Source of the DNA: an uncultured Oscillospiraceae bacterium
GTDB taxonomy: Bacteria; Bacillota; Clostridia; Oscillospirales; Ruminococcaceae
Reading direction: 5' to 3'
NCBI GenBank assembly: GCA_900542145.1
Contig: UQMF01000038.1
Location: 1-13,058, forward strand
Length of the DNA: 13,058 nucleotides
A program made the translations under genes and the position numbers. Below, in pieces: positions 12,299-13,058 of this stretch; position 1 is the stretch's first letter; each line of letters opens with the position of its first letter. The notes below the pieces were generated by a model. The model saw only the letters and a list, made by a program, of their open reading frames with translations. It searched no databases and was not told the origin of the DNA.

Positions 12299-12637
12299 TC
12301 AGCCCAGTATCAGTGAGTTGATCAGGGCGAAGAGTGAATCAATGCCGAAAATGAACAGTCCAGCCAGCAGGCAGACAACGATAACAACAACTGTGTTATG
12401 TGTAGTTTCCTTCGGGGTGGGCCATACGACCTTCTTGAATTCAGCCTTGCAGTCCTTGAAATACTTTACGATACCTTTTTTCGGCTTCTTTGCGGACGCC
12501 TTCTTGGATTTGTCAGACTTATCCTTTGCGCCCTTGTCCTTGGACTTTTTTTCCTTGGGATCTGCGCTTTCCTTTACATCGGAAATGTCATCGGGAGTGT
12601 CAGTGCCAACGTTCTTCTTTTCGATTTCGTTTGCCAT
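12299..12637 (-). CDS. secE: Preprotein translocase subunit SecE
   Basis: The essential small subunit that clamps SecY in the SecYEG channel. The 112-residue protein has the minimal Gram-positive SecE core: an amphipathic helix (about 56-70), the conserved KKVVWPTPKET (68-78) and one membrane helix (about 82-105). The first ~54 residues are an unusually charged, low-complexity tail, acidic at first and then Lys-rich (KEKKSKDKGAKDKSDKSKK from residue 28), predicted disordered and cytoplasmic. AGGAGG precedes the ATG, and the gene lies 15 nt after rpmG. Confidence 0.96.
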   Translation of the reverse strand: MANEIEKKNVGTDTPDDISDVKESADPKEKKSKDKGAKDKSDKSKKASAKKPKKGIVKYFKDCKAEFKKVVWPTPKETTHNTVVVIVVCLLAGLFIFGIDSLFALINSLILG

Positions 12638-12652
12638 TTAGACTCCTCCTGA

Positions 12653-12802
12653 TTACTTTGTTTCCTTGTGAAGAGTATGCTTTTTGCAGAAGCGGCAGTA
12701 CTTGTTCATCTCAAGTCTGTCAGGATCATTCTTCTTGTTCTTCATGGTGTTGTAGTTGCGCTGTTTGCATTCTGTACACGCCAGTGTAATTTTAACTCTC
12801 AC
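12653..12802 (-). CDS. rpmG: Large ribosomal subunit protein L33
   Basis: A 49-residue L33 located by hand, beginning MRVKITLACTEC and ending HTLHKETK. Two CxxC pairs (CTEC at 9-12 and CRFC at 35-38) show it is the zinc-binding form. The start is GTG at 12802, with GGAGGTG 6 nt upstream; the internal ATG would truncate the first zinc ligand pair, so GTG is preferred. It is the first conventional gene of the operon, directly ahead of secE, the usual Gram-positive order. Confidence 0.95.
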   Translation of the reverse strand: MRVKITLACTECKQRNYNTMKNKKNDPDRLEMNKYCRFCKKHTLHKETK

Positions 12803-12814
12803 TTTCGGCACCTC

Positions 12815-12838
12815 CTATTTTCTTGCCCTTTCAGGCAT
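12815..12838 (-). CDS. Possible 7-codon leader minigene ahead of rpmG
   Basis: ATG to TAG encodes MPERARK. GGGAGG (12844-12849) lies 5 nt before its ATG, and its stop codon abuts the rpmG ribosome binding site in TAGGAGG. That layout would allow translational coupling into rpmG. Its shortness makes chance occurrence possible. Confidence 0.3.
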   Translation of the reverse strand: MPERARK

Positions 12839-12914
12839 TATTGCCTCCCTCGTCTGCGGAATTGCAGGTTATAAACGGGGTGATGATCTTCGCGTCCATT
12901 TTAAAAATAGGCAC

Positions 12915-12938
12915 AAAAAAATAAACCCCATTCGAGGT
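12915..12938 (-). promoter_or_regulatory. Short hairpin plus T-tract at the predicted transcript start of the rpmG operon
   Basis: On the minus strand ACCTC-GAAT-GGGGT is followed by TTATTTTTTT. The predicted transcript start is the first base of this hairpin. The 5-bp stem with one G-U pair is too short for a typical terminator, but the arrangement could affect early elongation, pausing or 5' stability. Confidence 0.3.
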
Positions 12939-12944
12939 ATCACT

Positions 12945-12973
12945 ATTATACCACAAATACTCTCCGTTGTCAA
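12945..12973 (-). promoter_or_regulatory. Promoter of the rpmG-secE-nusG-rplK-rplA operon
   Basis: Perfect TTGACA (12968-12973), 17-bp spacer, perfect TATAAT (12945-12950) on the minus strand, with an A/T-rich stretch upstream. Strength matches that expected for ribosomal protein genes. The leader to rpmG is about 135 nt. Confidence 0.9.
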
Positions 12974-12988
12974 GCGTTATTTTTTAAT

Positions 12989-13017
12989 TTGTGAACTTTT
13001 TGCTGTAGTGCTACAAT
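12989..13017 (+). promoter_or_regulatory. Weak divergent promoter candidate at the right edge
   Basis: TTGTGA (12989-12994), 17-bp spacer, TACAAT (13012-13017). The spacer contains the dyad TGTAG-TG-CTACA, completed by the -10. Transcription would run out of the window, so no target gene is visible. Two -35 mismatches make this uncertain. Confidence 0.25.
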
Positions 13018-13058
13018 AGATATTGGACAAAGTAAGAAAAAAGGTTGAGAGATAGACC

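Noticed and set aside
12803..12945. A tRNA gene in the rpmG leader, as seen in some Gram-positives near secE
   Set aside because: No TTCGA-type T-loop, no CCA end and no cloverleaf arms could be drawn on either strand.

Overview
The window looks like chromosomal DNA from a Gram-positive member of the Clostridia, most likely a Ruminococcus-like Oscillospiraceae. The reasons are the 16S rRNA 5' sequence, strong AGGAGG-type ribosome binding sites, a T-box leader on leuA, L33-SecE-NusG-L11-L1 gene order, and a secreted CE2-type carbohydrate esterase lipoprotein. Genus-level placement is inference from memory of 16S sequences and was not checked by alignment.

Layout, reading the minus strand, which carries almost everything and is probably the leading strand: (i) 12973-10434 is the rpmG-secE-nusG-rplK-rplA transcription/translation operon, with its own sigma-A promoter, a possible 7-codon minigene ahead of rpmG, a likely L1 autoregulatory hairpin ahead of rplA, and a strong terminator; rplJ-rplL do not follow. 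(ii) 10384-9098 is a CE2-like acetyl-esterase lipoprotein with its own terminator. (iii) 9008-7450 is a metY transcription unit (O-acetylhomoserine sulfhydrylase), preceded by a 15-codon leader peptide ending Met-Cys-Arg-Cys. (iv) 3764-1674 is leuA behind a T-box leader. (v) 1609-1051 is nrdR, with a sequence matching the NrdR-box core over its own promoter. (vi) 965-1 is the start of an rRNA operon: four tandem consensus promoters about 120 bp apart, a boxA antitermination signal, and the first ~360 nt of 16S rRNA.

The only plus-strand genes are a two-gene unit at 3818-7445 inserted between metY and leuA: a DUF2791-type P-loop ATPase (BrxD-like) and a DExH Lhr-type helicase (BrxHI-like). These families are known from BREX/Pgl phage-exclusion loci, but no methyltransferase, PglZ, PglW/PglY or other BREX gene lies beside them here. 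The pair has its own promoter and faces all its neighbours. It is the best candidate in the window for an under-described system, a possible minimal ATPase-helicase defence or DNA-maintenance module.

Regulation is unusually readable. Leucine synthesis appears controlled by uncharged tRNA-Leu (T-box), sulfur assimilation possibly by translation of a Cys-containing leader, ribonucleotide-reductase control by NrdR feedback, ribosomal protein L1 by a rRNA-mimic hairpin, and rRNA by stacked promoters plus boxA.
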